Assembly: GCA_947497065.1 (NCBI GenBank) | Contig: CANMEQ010000002.1 | Coordinates: 1-64,000, forward strand | Origin: an uncultured Paracoccaceae bacterium | GTDB taxonomy: Bacteria > Pseudomonadota > Alphaproteobacteria > Rhodobacterales > Rhodobacteraceae | DNA length: 64,000 nt | Direction: 5' to 3' | In this document: piece after piece, positions 17,672 to 26,909 of the stretch | How positions within the stretch are numbered: position 1 is the stretch's first letter | Layout: each line of letters begins with the position of its first letter | Position numbers and translations under genes: made by a program | Notes under the pieces: model-generated | The model's database searches: none | Seen by the model: only the letters and a program-made list of their open reading frames with translations | Told to the model about the DNA's origin: nothing

Positions 17672-18268
17672 ATGTCAAAATTTGAATTCCCACCAAGTAT
17701 CAAAAGTCGCCCCGTGTGGGGTACGTTTGAGGAGCGCAAAGGCTCTGCATTCTTATTTATTGCGGATGCAGAAGGCGCAGACGCCATCATTGATATCGCA
17801 ACACCGGACCTGATGGCGAAAGCGCATATCATTTTCATCAACCGCGGTACTGATTACGCTGAAAAACTGCGGGCACTTGCCCCGGCACAATTCTACGAGG
17901 GGCCAAGTTATGATGCCGCATTGTCACGCATCAAGCGGGTGCTGAGTGATGCAAAGATGGGGATTCAGGTATATCTGTCAGGCACCGAAAGTCTGATGGG
18001 GCAAGCCGCAAATGAAGCAACGCTCGCGGGTGTGCCACTCGCGTCTATTCAGACGGAACATCGCGGTTCCACCGCTCGCCGGATGCAATGTGTGCATTGC
18101 AAAGGGTTCACCGAAGACGTGGAAACCGACCCGTTCCAATGCAGCCATTGTGGGCTAAACCTATTTGTCCGTGATCACTATTCCCGCCGATTGGCCGCCT
18201 ATCAGGCTGTTTGCATCGATGCGGAAGATCCCGGAAACGTCCCGCCGAGCAAGGGGATCTACGAATGA
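17672..18268 (+). CDS. dmmA: Dimethylamine monooxygenase subunit DmmA
   Basis: A 198-residue protein with an N-terminal alpha/beta domain and a zinc-ribbon-like C-terminal part with CxxC pairs at Cys140/Cys143 and Cys157/Cys160. This matches my memory of the DmmA family. The start at 17672 is chosen for its ribosome binding site AGAGGGCGG; a longer frame into dmmD is rejected. It overlaps dmmB by 4 bp. It forms dimethylamine monooxygenase with DmmB and DmmC; its own role may be electron transfer or complex assembly. Confidence 0.87.
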   Translation: MSKFEFPPSIKSRPVWGTFEERKGSAFLFIADAEGADAIIDIATPDLMAKAHIIFINRGTDYAEKLRALAPAQFYEGPSYDAALSRIKRVLSDAKMGIQVYLSGTESLMGQAANEATLAGVPLASIQTEHRGSTARRMQCVHCKGFTEDVETDPFQCSHCGLNLFVRDHYSRRLAAYQAVCIDAEDPGNVPPSKGIYE

Positions 18269-19248
18269 GCGCTCCACAAAAGGCAAAGGCAGGCCCAGAG
18301 GAAATACCGGTCATCGTCAGCGCGGTTGTTCCCGTGACCGATCACGTCACCCGTTTTGAATTCACCCGTTCAGATGGCGCAGACTTTCCGCCGTTTTCAG
18401 GCGGTGCGCACACTGTTGTTTCTATGAAAGATGAGGGCCGGACGCGGCTGAACCCATATTCGCTTATGTCTGATCCGGCAGATCTGTCGACATACGCGAT
18501 TTCTGTGCGCCGAGAAGATGACGGGCGCGGTGGATCCTTGTTTATGCACACCAAGGTTTCGCAGGGTGATGCAATGACAATCACCTATCCGGTGACCTTG
18601 TTCAGTGTCGATCAGCGCGCGAAAAAACATGTGTTTTTCGCAGGCGGAATTGGCATCACGCCGTTCCTGTCAATGATCGGCCAGCTTGAGCACAGCAACG
18701 GGAACTGGGAACTGCACTATGCGGCCCGCACGCCTGAAAGTGCTGTCTACGCAGACATGCTGTTGATGAAATTCCCTACGAAAGTAAGTGTCTATTACAG
18801 CGGAAAAGGTGATCGCATTCCGTTTGGGACATTGCTAGAGGGGCAGCCGCTTGGCACACATACCTATGTGTGCGGCCCTGCGCGCTTCACAGAGCATCTG
18901 CGCGACACAGCAACACAAAAAGGTTGGCCAGCAAGCCACATTCATTCCGAGGAATTTACTGCACCGGCACCGGGCGAACCATTTACAGTGCGGCTGTGTA
19001 AATCTGACAAGACAATCACCGTGGGCGAACACGAAAGCCTTTTGGAAGCGATTGAACGCGAAAAGATCGACGCCCCGTTCATGTGCCGTGGCGGATCATG
19101 CGGGCAGTGCGAAACCCGCGTGGTTTCAGCCAATGGCGAATTCATTCACCGTGATCATTGGCTTGATGAATCCGACGCCGAAAGCGGTACCAAGATTATG
19201 CCCTGCGTTAGCCGTTTCATTGGCTCGAAACTGGAGCTTGACCTATGA
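18265..19248 (+). CDS. dmmB: Dimethylamine monooxygenase reductase subunit DmmB
   Basis: A 327-residue reductase of the phthalate-dioxygenase-reductase type. The flavin site RLNPYSL (61-67), nucleotide-binding GGIGITPFLSMI (127-138) and YVCGP (201-205) are followed by a C-terminal plant-type 2Fe-2S domain with ligands Cys274, Cys279, Cys282 and Cys314. It passes electrons from NAD(P)H to the haem subunit DmmC. The start is the ATG that overlaps the dmmA stop by 4 bp; a longer upstream frame lies inside dmmA. dmmC follows with another 4-bp overlap. Confidence 0.92.
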   Translation: MSAPQKAKAGPEEIPVIVSAVVPVTDHVTRFEFTRSDGADFPPFSGGAHTVVSMKDEGRTRLNPYSLMSDPADLSTYAISVRREDDGRGGSLFMHTKVSQGDAMTITYPVTLFSVDQRAKKHVFFAGGIGITPFLSMIGQLEHSNGNWELHYAARTPESAVYADMLLMKFPTKVSVYYSGKGDRIPFGTLLEGQPLGTHTYVCGPARFTEHLRDTATQKGWPASHIHSEEFTAPAPGEPFTVRLCKSDKTITVGEHESLLEAIEREKIDAPFMCRGGSCGQCETRVVSANGEFIHRDHWLDESDAESGTKIMPCVSRFIGSKLELDL

Positions 19249-20315
19249 CAATCCAATTCAACGACGAAACATTCCGCGATGATTATTCCTTTCGCAATTC
19301 AGACTGGGCGATAAAACGGTTTCCGTTTCCGTTCCACGAAGACAGCTATATGTATTCGGTGAACATGGAACAACATCGCGGTGGCCCCGAAGGGTCGGTC
19401 TACGAAAAACGGTTTGACGTTGATGAACACTACGTATCGGAGATGCGGGATCGTGCCAAAGTTCTGGATGATGATCCGCTGCGCTGCCAATCACTGCCGC
19501 ATATGACATTGGCGGGCTGGGATTTGCTTGAGCTGATCATGGTCAGCAAATCGGAAGACTACCCAGATCTGTTTGAGTTGCACCGTGATGGCGACACGTG
19601 GCGTTGGGTCAATAAACCGCTTGGCATTGATGACACCTTTACCTTTTTGGATGAAACCACGCTGCCCTATGGCCCAATGGAATACATCACACGTCAAAGT
19701 CAGGGCGATTTTGCTGTGCTTGATCAACGGGAAAATAACCTATGGATGGACGCGGGGATGATCACCACGCAAGCCGATTGGTCGCTTGATTTTGACATCG
19801 GTATGAACTTTTTCGAATGGCATGCGCCGGTGCCAATGGCCCACGAGATGGGTATTTTCAAACGCGCGCTCAAGTTCTTGCTGAACATCCCACAAGGCGC
19901 GCCAGCGCGACGGTTGAACTGGACCATGACGGTCAATCCATTGCTGGATACCTCGCCTGAAAATTATCATAAGTGGGGCATCCAGAAAACGACCCTCACG
20001 CCAGAGAATATCGGCGCAAAGCAACACCTGCGTGTGGAACTGCAAACATTCTATCGGTTGCCACGGTCAAACGCATTGGCTTTCCCGATCAGATGCTACC
20101 TGTGTAGTTTTCAAGATTTGATGACCATGCCCAAATGGGGCCGCAGGCTGCACCGTGTAATCAAAGACCTGCCCGACGAATTGGCCACCTATAAAGGCTT
20201 CATCGATAATCGTCCGATGATGTTGGACTATCTGGCACAATTCGATGATGGCTTGCCAACCAGTCCTGGGATTTTCCCCGAACCAGAAACCGAGCCGCCG
20301 CTCAAGACAGGCTAA
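19245..20315 (+). CDS. dmmC: Haem-dependent oxidative N-demethylase subunit DmmC
   Basis: A 356-residue DUF3445-type protein, the catalytic haem subunit that oxidatively demethylates dimethylamine to monomethylamine and formaldehyde. The family stretch LRVELQTFYRLPRSNALAFP, near residue 263-282, and HKWGIQ upstream of it are clear. It is the last gene of dmmDABC, coupled to dmmB by an ATGA overlap. The XRE-cupin regulator gene converges on it with only one base between the stop codons. Confidence 0.9.
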   Translation: MTIQFNDETFRDDYSFRNSDWAIKRFPFPFHEDSYMYSVNMEQHRGGPEGSVYEKRFDVDEHYVSEMRDRAKVLDDDPLRCQSLPHMTLAGWDLLELIMVSKSEDYPDLFELHRDGDTWRWVNKPLGIDDTFTFLDETTLPYGPMEYITRQSQGDFAVLDQRENNLWMDAGMITTQADWSLDFDIGMNFFEWHAPVPMAHEMGIFKRALKFLLNIPQGAPARRLNWTMTVNPLLDTSPENYHKWGIQKTTLTPENIGAKQHLRVELQTFYRLPRSNALAFPIRCYLCSFQDLMTMPKWGRRLHRVIKDLPDELATYKGFIDNRPMMLDYLAQFDDGLPTSPGIFPEPETEPPLKTG

Positions 20316-20316
20316 A

Positions 20317-20946
20317 TCAGGTGTTCTGTGGGTAGCTGATGATGGATAGGAACCGCGCGGGCAGTTTTATCAAAACTTCGGGCCCGTGCGGCGCATCCGC
20401 ATCAAAGAACAGGGTATCACCAGGTTTGAGCGCATAAAGGCTATCGCCATGGCGATAGTCAATTTCACCTTCAAGCATGTAGATCGTTTCGATCCCGCCA
20501 TGTTGAAACGCAGGGAAGATATCAGATTTCTCTGTCAGCGTGATCATATAGGGTTCGACGATGACACCGCTGGTGTTCGACCCAATATGCCCAAGCAGAT
20601 TGTACTGGTGGTTTGCCCGTGTGCCATCACGCTCCAATTCCACACCTTCGCCGGCTTTCGTGTGGACCGCAGATCGCGCTTCTTCGAAACCGCGGAAGAA
20701 TGAGGTGATGGGTACAGACAATGCATTGGCGAGTGTTTGCAACGTCGTAAGAGACGGGGAGGTATTTCCGTTCTCTATTTTCGACAACATACCGATAGAC
20801 AATCCTGTCGTTTCAGACAGCTCTGCGACTGTAATGTTCTGTTTGCGTCGCTGCGCGCGAACGACACGGCCGATGGCCACTTCTAGAACTTTTTCGCGAA
20901 CCTCGCTGGCGCGGTGAGGATCTTGGGAAAGTGGAGTTCGTGCCAT
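20317..20946 (-). CDS. XRE-family regulator with cupin domain
   Basis: About 209 residues: an N-terminal helix-turn-helix (VAELSETTGLSIGMLSKIENGNTSPS, roughly residues 35-62 in two adjacent parts) and a C-terminal cupin that probably binds a small effector (YMLEGEIDYRHG, PGDTLFFDADAPHG). Cupin-XRE regulators commonly control amine and amino-acid degradation genes. Set between dmm and mgd, it is the likely regulator of the methylamine genes. ATG at 20946 or GTG at 20961 could be the start; neither has a strong ribosome binding site. A perfect palindrome, GTTCTAGAAC, lies 34 bp upstream. Confidence 0.88.
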   Translation of the reverse strand: MARTPLSQDPHRASEVREKVLEVAIGRVVRAQRRKQNITVAELSETTGLSIGMLSKIENGNTSPSLTTLQTLANALSVPITSFFRGFEEARSAVHTKAGEGVELERDGTRANHQYNLLGHIGSNTSGVIVEPYMITLTEKSDIFPAFQHGGIETIYMLEGEIDYRHGDSLYALKPGDTLFFDADAPHGPEVLIKLPARFLSIISYPQNT

Positions 20947-20980
20947 AACAAGGATATTCACTCTTCAATTCATTTCAGGC

Positions 20981-20990
20981 GTTCTAGAAC
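20981..20990. promoter_or_regulatory. GTTCTAGAAC palindrome upstream of the XRE-cupin gene
   Basis: A perfect 10-bp palindrome in the leader of the regulator gene. A related TTCTAGAAC is found inside the gene (20881-20889) and GTTCTAG before amt (14693-14699). This suggests an autoregulatory operator. Confidence 0.4.
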
Positions 20991-21076
20991 TTTCAATCAG
21001 TCGGTCAACCCCTGCGAGCCGTTCCGCCAGTGTAGACGAATACAGCCAATCGCCAAGAGGCGGGCAAATTTTGGCT

Positions 21077-21631
21077 CTATGCAACCGCCATTGCTGCGGT
21101 GGTCAGCACATGGTGCAAAGATTGCGCAGACGATCGCGGCCCCAGAATGCGTATGTGATCCGCATTCGTGCGCCGTATCACAAAGCAACCAAGTTGATGA
21201 ATCAATGTCCGTTGCACATCGCCTGCATCCATTTTTCGAATGGGGACATTGCACAGAATTTCGCACATATCCGGCATCTTTTCACCGACGACATCAAAGA
21301 TAACCCAACCGCCCGACTGCTCCGTGATCGAAGCATCTGCTCCGAATTTTGTTTTCAAATGGTCCGCAAGCGTTTCATGTGTTTCCATTGGCGCGCCGAT
21401 CATCCATTGATCCGGTCCCATCCAAAACCCGGCTTCTGGATCACGTAAAACCGCTTTGCCAATGTCGGGGACCGCCCCAAGAACGGATTTCAAAACCCTT
21501 TCACAGCTTGCCGACTTTCCGTGCCGCGCGGCAACCGAGGCCAGCGCGACGCCGGTGTTTTCAGTAATGGTGACCGTGCCGATCGTTTGCGGGGCGCAGC
21601 CCAATGCAGGTGCTAACATCAAATCATGCAC
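21077..21631 (-). CDS. mgdD: N-methylglutamate dehydrogenase subunit D (SoxG-like)
   Basis: A 184-residue protein of sarcosine oxidase gamma-subunit type. WMGPDQWMI, the middle GGWVIFDVVG and the C-terminal HQLGCFVIRRTNADHIRI fit the family. GTG at 21631 is preferred as start since GAGGGAG lies 9 bp before it and the protein then begins at the usual point; the frame extends to 21667. It overlaps mgdC by 8 bp and is the last gene of mgdABCD. SoxG of sarcosine oxidase is the alternative reading; the neighbouring gmaS-mgs genes favour N-methylglutamate dehydrogenase. Confidence 0.87.
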   Translation of the reverse strand: MHDLMLAPALGCAPQTIGTVTITENTGVALASVAARHGKSASCERVLKSVLGAVPDIGKAVLRDPEAGFWMGPDQWMIGAPMETHETLADHLKTKFGADASITEQSGGWVIFDVVGEKMPDMCEILCNVPIRKMDAGDVQRTLIHQLGCFVIRRTNADHIRILGPRSSAQSLHHVLTTAAMAVA

Positions 21632-24557
21632 GGAGCCGTTCTCCCTCTGGATCAATGAAATGCGCACTGCAAATTTCGACCTCTACGTCGACACCTGTTA
21701 ACGGGCTGACAAGCCGCATGGTGTCTCCGATCCGGTTCTCACCATCTTTTAGGAAAGCTAACGCAATGTGGTGACCCAAGTTTGGCGAATAGCAGGCTGA
21801 TGTGACATAGCCTTGGTCGTGCGCGGCATCCACGGGCGCGCCTGTGTTCATTAAATGCGATCCTGCAGGAACAGTATCGTCGTGATTGATAGGCTTGATG
21901 CCAACCGCGCGTAGATCATCCGCGGTATTCAATCCGGACCGCCGTGACAAAATGGCGCCGATGCTGTCTTTCTTTGTGCTGACCATGCGGCCCATTCCAA
22001 GGTTCGCTGCCGTGGTCGTTCCGTTCAATTCGTTGCCCGTTGCGTGCCCCTTTTCGATACGCATAACGCCGAGCGCTTCGGTCCCGTATGGGGTGATGTC
22101 AAACTCCTCACCTGCGGTCATGATCCGCCGGATTAATGCATCGCCGTAGGCCGTTGGCACGGCGATCTCAAACGCGAGCTCGCCACTGAACGAAATGCGG
22201 AACAAACGCGCCCGCAAGCCGCCACACACGGTAATGTTAGCGCAGGCCATGAATGGAAAGGCGTCGTTCGAGATGTCTTGATCAACAATCTTTTCCAGCA
22301 CCCGCCGTGCTTTCGGCCCTGCCACAGCATATTGGGCCCAGCTTTCCGTGGTTGAGATCAGTTGAACATCCAAATCCGGAGCCAAACATTGGCGCACGAA
22401 TTCCATATGCCGATAGACCGAAACCGCGTTCGCCGTGGTCGTGGTGACAACAAAATGATCTTCGGCCAATCGAGCGGCTGTTCCGTCATCCATCGCGATC
22501 CCGTCTTCGCGCAACATCAACCCATACCGTGATTTGCCTACCGGAAGTTTCGCAAAGCCATTGCAATATATCATGTTCAAAAAGGTCGCGGCATCCTGCC
22601 CCTGAACATCAACCTTGCCAAGCGTGGTCACATCGCAGACCCCAACAGAACCGCGCGTGGCAAGCACCTCCCGATCCACACTTTCACGCCAGGACGTTTC
22701 GCCCGGTTTGGGGAACCACTGCGCCCGCATCCAGTTGCCGACCTCGACAAAAACAGCGCCCTGTTCTTCGGCCCAACCATGGGAGGGCGTCAAACGTTTC
22801 GGGTGGAATTCCTGCCCCCGATGACGCCCGCCAAATGCACCAATCGCAACCGGCGTATAGGGCGGGCGAAAGATAGTTGTTCCAACCTCTGGTATATCCT
22901 TGCCCGCCAGCTCTGCCATAATCGCAAGGCCGCCTACATTTGACGTTTTCCCTTGGTCTGTCGCCATACCCAAAGTGGTGTAGCGCTTTAAGTGTTCGAC
23001 CGATTTAAACCCTTCTTGGTAGCTCAGTTTTACATCCTTAACGGTCACATCATTCTGCTGATCCAACCACGCACGGCTTGCCCCCTCGACATACCAAAAC
23101 GGGGTGACTTTGATGGGCGCATCTTCGGCCAATGGCAGTGCGGGCAAACGCCCGCGAAGGCCTAGGGCCTTGCGCGCAGCTGCAGCGCCACCCGCCAAAG
23201 CACCAGCCGTTGACAGATCACCGTTGGCGGCACCCGCCACAAGCATGCCCACCGGCAAGGCACCCGGCACAAACGCAGCCAGTGCATTATTCCAAGTCGG
23301 ACGTCCCCGTTGATGACAGGTCAAATGCACGTTCGGGTTCCAGCCGCCCGCCATACCCAACGCACCACATTCAATTGTTCGCTCACTGCCATCCGCAAGG
23401 CGTACCGTGACGAACGTTAGCCCCAGACGACCCAATGTGTTGATCACTTGTGCGCCTACTAAAACCTCGTAATCGGGCGATTTGCGTGCATCCATGCGCG
23501 TGTCTATTACGATGACTCTAACGCCCTTGGCATGCAGGTCTGCCGCGCTGCGATGGCCGTCATCGTTATTGGTGAAAATCACGGTTCGCTTATCCACCGC
23601 GACACCAAACCGATTGGCATAGCTGCGCAAAGCACTGGCTGTCATGATGCCGGGTCTGTCATTGTTATCAAACGCAATGGGTCGTTCAATCGCGCCGGCC
23701 GCTAGTACCGTTTTCTGCGAATAGATACGCCATAAAATTTGTCGCGGCTTTCCAGAAGCGGGTGTTGCGACATGATCGCTGACGCGTTCAACGGCCCCGT
23801 AGATACCATGGTCAAATGCGCCAATCACCGTTGTGCGCGGCAACAAACGGACGTTGGGCATGTTGGCCAATTCCGCAACGGTCTTGCGGGCCCAATCCGC
23901 GCCGGATGCCGCATCTATTTCGTAGGTTTCGCTGTTCAGCCGCCCACCCATCCGGAAATCTTCATCCGCAAGAATAACATCCGCGCCACTGCGCGCAGCC
24001 GTCAGAGCCGCCATCAGACCAGATGGGCCCGCGCCAATGATCAAAAGATCGCAGTGCAAAAATCCCTTATCATAAACATCGGGATCATCTTCTAATGACA
24101 GCGACCCAAGGCCAGCCGCACGGCGAATGATCGGCTCGTATACTTTTTCCCAGAACGCCGCGGGCCACATGAACGTCTTGTAATAAAACCCTGCTGTTAG
24201 AAAGTTCGAAAACCGGTCGTTCACAGCCAGCAAATCGAATGACAGAGACCCAAGTTTGTTTTGGCTTGTGGCTGTAAGCCCGCCGAATAGTTCCGTTGTC
24301 GTTGCACGGGTGTTGGGCTCTTGCCGCGCGCCGCTGCGCAACTGCACCAAAGCATTCGGTTCTTCTGAGCCCGCAGTCAGTGGACCACGGGGGCGGTGAT
24401 ATTTGAAGCTTCGCCCCATCAACCGCACACCATTCGCCAATAAGGCGGAGGCCAAGGTATCACCTGCGTGACCTTCATATGATTTGCCATCAAAGGTGAA
24501 ATTTAGGGGGGTGTCGCGGTCGATTTGACCGCCGGCGATCCGGTTCTTCTGGCTCAT
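21624..24557 (-). CDS. mgdC: N-methylglutamate dehydrogenase subunit C (SoxA-like)
   Basis: A 977-residue protein built like sarcosine oxidase alpha. An N-terminal 2Fe-2S-ferredoxin-like domain (GHAGDTLASALLANGVRLMG) is followed by a dinucleotide-binding oxidoreductase domain (LLIIGAGPSGLMAALTAARSG near residue 175-195, read in parts), a middle region, and a C-terminal GcvT-like tetrahydrofolate domain from about 590. With MgdA, B and D it oxidises N-methylglutamate to glutamate and transfers the methyl carbon to tetrahydrofolate. Start overlaps mgdB by 4 bp. Confidence 0.92.
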   Translation of the reverse strand: MSQKNRIAGGQIDRDTPLNFTFDGKSYEGHAGDTLASALLANGVRLMGRSFKYHRPRGPLTAGSEEPNALVQLRSGARQEPNTRATTTELFGGLTATSQNKLGSLSFDLLAVNDRFSNFLTAGFYYKTFMWPAAFWEKVYEPIIRRAAGLGSLSLEDDPDVYDKGFLHCDLLIIGAGPSGLMAALTAARSGADVILADEDFRMGGRLNSETYEIDAASGADWARKTVAELANMPNVRLLPRTTVIGAFDHGIYGAVERVSDHVATPASGKPRQILWRIYSQKTVLAAGAIERPIAFDNNDRPGIMTASALRSYANRFGVAVDKRTVIFTNNDDGHRSAADLHAKGVRVIVIDTRMDARKSPDYEVLVGAQVINTLGRLGLTFVTVRLADGSERTIECGALGMAGGWNPNVHLTCHQRGRPTWNNALAAFVPGALPVGMLVAGAANGDLSTAGALAGGAAAARKALGLRGRLPALPLAEDAPIKVTPFWYVEGASRAWLDQQNDVTVKDVKLSYQEGFKSVEHLKRYTTLGMATDQGKTSNVGGLAIMAELAGKDIPEVGTTIFRPPYTPVAIGAFGGRHRGQEFHPKRLTPSHGWAEEQGAVFVEVGNWMRAQWFPKPGETSWRESVDREVLATRGSVGVCDVTTLGKVDVQGQDAATFLNMIYCNGFAKLPVGKSRYGLMLREDGIAMDDGTAARLAEDHFVVTTTTANAVSVYRHMEFVRQCLAPDLDVQLISTTESWAQYAVAGPKARRVLEKIVDQDISNDAFPFMACANITVCGGLRARLFRISFSGELAFEIAVPTAYGDALIRRIMTAGEEFDITPYGTEALGVMRIEKGHATGNELNGTTTAANLGMGRMVSTKKDSIGAILSRRSGLNTADDLRAVGIKPINHDDTVPAGSHLMNTGAPVDAAHDQGYVTSACYSPNLGHHIALAFLKDGENRIGDTMRLVSPLTGVDVEVEICSAHFIDPEGERLRA

Positions 24558-24841
24558 GTGGATCGCCCTTTTGCGCGGGCGACATCCGTCGCAAGCTCTA
24601 CCTTCGCAATTTCATGGGTCACCGTATTTCTGGTCACGACAAGCCAAGACCGGTCACCCGCTTCGTGGAACCATAGTTCCCGATGCAATCCGGCGGGATT
24701 GTCACGAAGATAAGCGTATTCATAGAACGCGGCAGCCGCATCTTCCGCATCTGGTGAGGGGCGTTCAATCAAGCGCGCATCACCCATATAGGTGAATTCG
24801 GCACTGTCACGGGGGCCAAGCAAAGGGTGATCAATAATCAT
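24554..24841 (-). CDS. mgdB: N-methylglutamate dehydrogenase subunit B (SoxD-like)
   Basis: A 95-residue sarcosine oxidase delta-like subunit. The family hallmarks are CGxR-type N-terminus replaced here by GPRDSAEFTYMGDA, then FYEYAYLRDNPAGLHRELWF. SoxD normally carries zinc-binding cysteines near its start; none is visible here, so metal binding may be lost, as in the MgdB branch. It is joined to mgdA by a TGATG overlap and to mgdC by ATGA. Confidence 0.88.
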   Translation of the reverse strand: MIIDHPLLGPRDSAEFTYMGDARLIERPSPDAEDAAAAFYEYAYLRDNPAGLHRELWFHEAGDRSWLVVTRNTVTHEIAKVELATDVARAKGRST

Positions 24842-26094
24842 CAGTGCAAATTGGGCTGATTGCCCATCCCTTTTTCATCAATCATTCGGCCGGTTTCAAA
24901 CCGGTCAAATCGGTACGCCTTTGCTGTTTCATGTGGGGTATCTGTGGCGAGAAGGTGCGCAAAGGCATACCCGCTTGCGGGCGTTGCCTTGAAGCCGCCA
25001 TAGCACCAGCCCCCATTGAAATAGAGACCGTCGATATGGGTCTTGTCGATGATGGGCGATCCGTCCATCGACATATCCATGATTCCGCCCCACATCCGCA
25101 AAAGCCGTGCGCGCCCGAGCATCGGGAAGATCGCCATCGCGCCTTCGCAGACATCTTCAACGACGGGCAGGTTGCCTCTTTGGGCATAGGAATTGTAGCC
25201 ATCAATATCGCCACCAAATACCAACCCACCTTTGTCGGATTGGCTGCAATAGAAATGACCGGCGCCAAATGTAATCACACCTGGAAGGACCGGTTTCAAA
25301 CCTTCTGACACAAACGCCTGCAAGACATGGCTTTCGATCGGCAACCGTATATTTGCAAGACTCATCAACCGTGATGAATTGCCAGCCACAGCGCATCCGA
25401 CTTTACCCGCGCCGATAAATCCACGTGTGGTTTCAACACCCTTGCAGGCACCGTTTTCAATCCGGAACCCTGTGACCTCGCAGTTTTGAATAATGTCTAC
25501 ACCGCGACTATCTGCACTACGCGCATACCCCCACGCGACTGCGTCATGGCGCACGGTTCCGCCGCGATGTTGTGCCAAACCCGCTTTGATCGGGAAGCGT
25601 GCATCTTGCGTGTTGAGGAAGGGATAGCGTTTTTTGATATCGTCGATGCTGAGCAGATCGGCATCCGCACCATTCAGAAGCATCGCGTTACCACGCCGTA
25701 TAAAAGCATCGCGTTGGTTGTCGGAATGGATCAGGTTCAGAATGCCGCGCTGGCTGACCATCGCATTATAGTTAAGGTCCTGCTCCAGTCCTTCCCACAA
25801 CTTGAGGGACATCTCGTAGAACGGTTCATTGCCATCGAGCAGATAATTTGATCGAATTATGGTGGTGTTCCGGCCAACGTTGCCGCCGCCGATCCAGCCT
25901 TTTTCGATCACCGCTACTTTCGCTTGACCAAATTCCTTGGCGAGATAATGCGCCGTCGCGAGCCCGTGCCCCCCGCCGCCAACGACAACTATATCATAGG
26001 CCTCGGCCGGTTCTGGGTTCCGCCAAGCTGGCCACCATCCCTTGTGGCCGCTCAGCGCTTCTTTAATGACCCTCAGTCCTGAATAGCGCATCAT
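24841..26094 (-). CDS. mgdA: N-methylglutamate dehydrogenase subunit A (SoxB-like)
   Basis: A 417-residue FAD-dependent amine oxidase of the sarcosine oxidase beta type. The FAD site is VVVGGGGHGLATAHYLAKEF (about residues 35-55). HFYCSQSDKGGLVFGGDID and the C-terminal GWCYGGFKATPASG match the family. It is the probable site of N-methylglutamate oxidation. It is the first gene of mgdABCD. Its promoter region holds a shortened version of the motif shared with tdm and tmm. Confidence 0.92.
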   Translation of the reverse strand: MMRYSGLRVIKEALSGHKGWWPAWRNPEPAEAYDIVVVGGGGHGLATAHYLAKEFGQAKVAVIEKGWIGGGNVGRNTTIIRSNYLLDGNEPFYEMSLKLWEGLEQDLNYNAMVSQRGILNLIHSDNQRDAFIRRGNAMLLNGADADLLSIDDIKKRYPFLNTQDARFPIKAGLAQHRGGTVRHDAVAWGYARSADSRGVDIIQNCEVTGFRIENGACKGVETTRGFIGAGKVGCAVAGNSSRLMSLANIRLPIESHVLQAFVSEGLKPVLPGVITFGAGHFYCSQSDKGGLVFGGDIDGYNSYAQRGNLPVVEDVCEGAMAIFPMLGRARLLRMWGGIMDMSMDGSPIIDKTHIDGLYFNGGWCYGGFKATPASGYAFAHLLATDTPHETAKAYRFDRFETGRMIDEKGMGNQPNLH

Positions 26095-26909
26095 TTATCC
26101 ACTCAACAATATTCCCATGATGAAATAGATATTCATTTAAGGCAATGGAAAAGTTTAAATATCGTCACGCGGCTCTAGGACTCTGCTCCCCTATTGCAGT
26201 CAATTGGCTGTTATCGATCAAAATCAAATTGGAAGCTGGTGACACCAAGAACCATGGCGCCAGAGACAAATTATGTTGGTGATTAATCGAACTGCTTATT
26301 TCGCTATGTCGCCGCGTGCCAAATCGAGGGACGTCTTGCTCAGCGTGTGCGCGTGAGTTTTGTGTTAAGGTTCGGCGCTAGCAACTATAAACGGACGTCG
26401 AGACTAATTTTTTACCAAATTTCAACTGAACCAGAACGTTCTAAGCCTAGCTGCCGCAACTGGCTAACCTCTCAAGTAAATCCAGTTGCGGCGCATAAAT
26501 GTATCCTTCGTTGGAAGCCAAGAACGACGCGAAATGTGTGCAGCTGCTTTCGTCTTTGATGACTATCAAGACGTATAGTCACAATGTCCGCGCTGAGGGT
26601 CTTGAGAAGGGAAAACAGATGCACTCAACCGTGCGACGTCTCGTCCGAAATGGTTTAGTTAGATTGAAATAGTACCTTCCAAAGCCTCAGTCGGATTCTT
26701 CATTTCATCAAATTTGAGACTTCCCAAAATACGTGCTCGACTTGGGAGGCGGCCCTTTGTTGGTAAGGTCTATTCCTTTGGCTAGTTCCACTACCCTTTG
26801 GTTGCGTTACTCACCCGCTATTTCCGGTTTGGTATTCTTTCGCGCGTTGGCGTTCAACGCGCTGCAAAGGCATTATCTAGGAAACGGCAGCAACGAAGTG
26901 ATTTAAAAA
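26095..26909. other. Long intergenic region without a convincing gene
   Basis: 815 bp between the divergent mgdA and the receiver-kinase gene. Near mgdA, TCAACAATATTC (26103-26114) resembles the motif upstream of tdm and tmm with one base missing. A 70-codon frame at 26347-26559 lacks a ribosome binding site and recognisable features. Nothing else could be supported; part of the space must contain two divergent promoters. Confidence 0.5.
26103..26114. promoter_or_regulatory. Variant AT-rich motif upstream of mgdA
   Basis: TCAACAATATTC is an imperfect, one-base-shorter relative of TCAATAATTATTC found upstream of tdm and tmm. It begins 9 bp upstream of the mgdA start codon, so it would lie in the leader or cover the promoter. 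Confidence 0.3.

Noticed and set aside
21077-26094. Sarcosine oxidase soxBDAG
   Set aside because: The four genes fit this family equally by domain, but gmaS and mgsABC in the same cluster favour N-methylglutamate dehydrogenase. Sarcosine oxidase activity cannot be excluded by sequence reading alone.
26347-26559. 70-codon frame upstream of the receiver-kinase gene
   Set aside because: Composition is not protein-like and no ribosome binding site precedes it.
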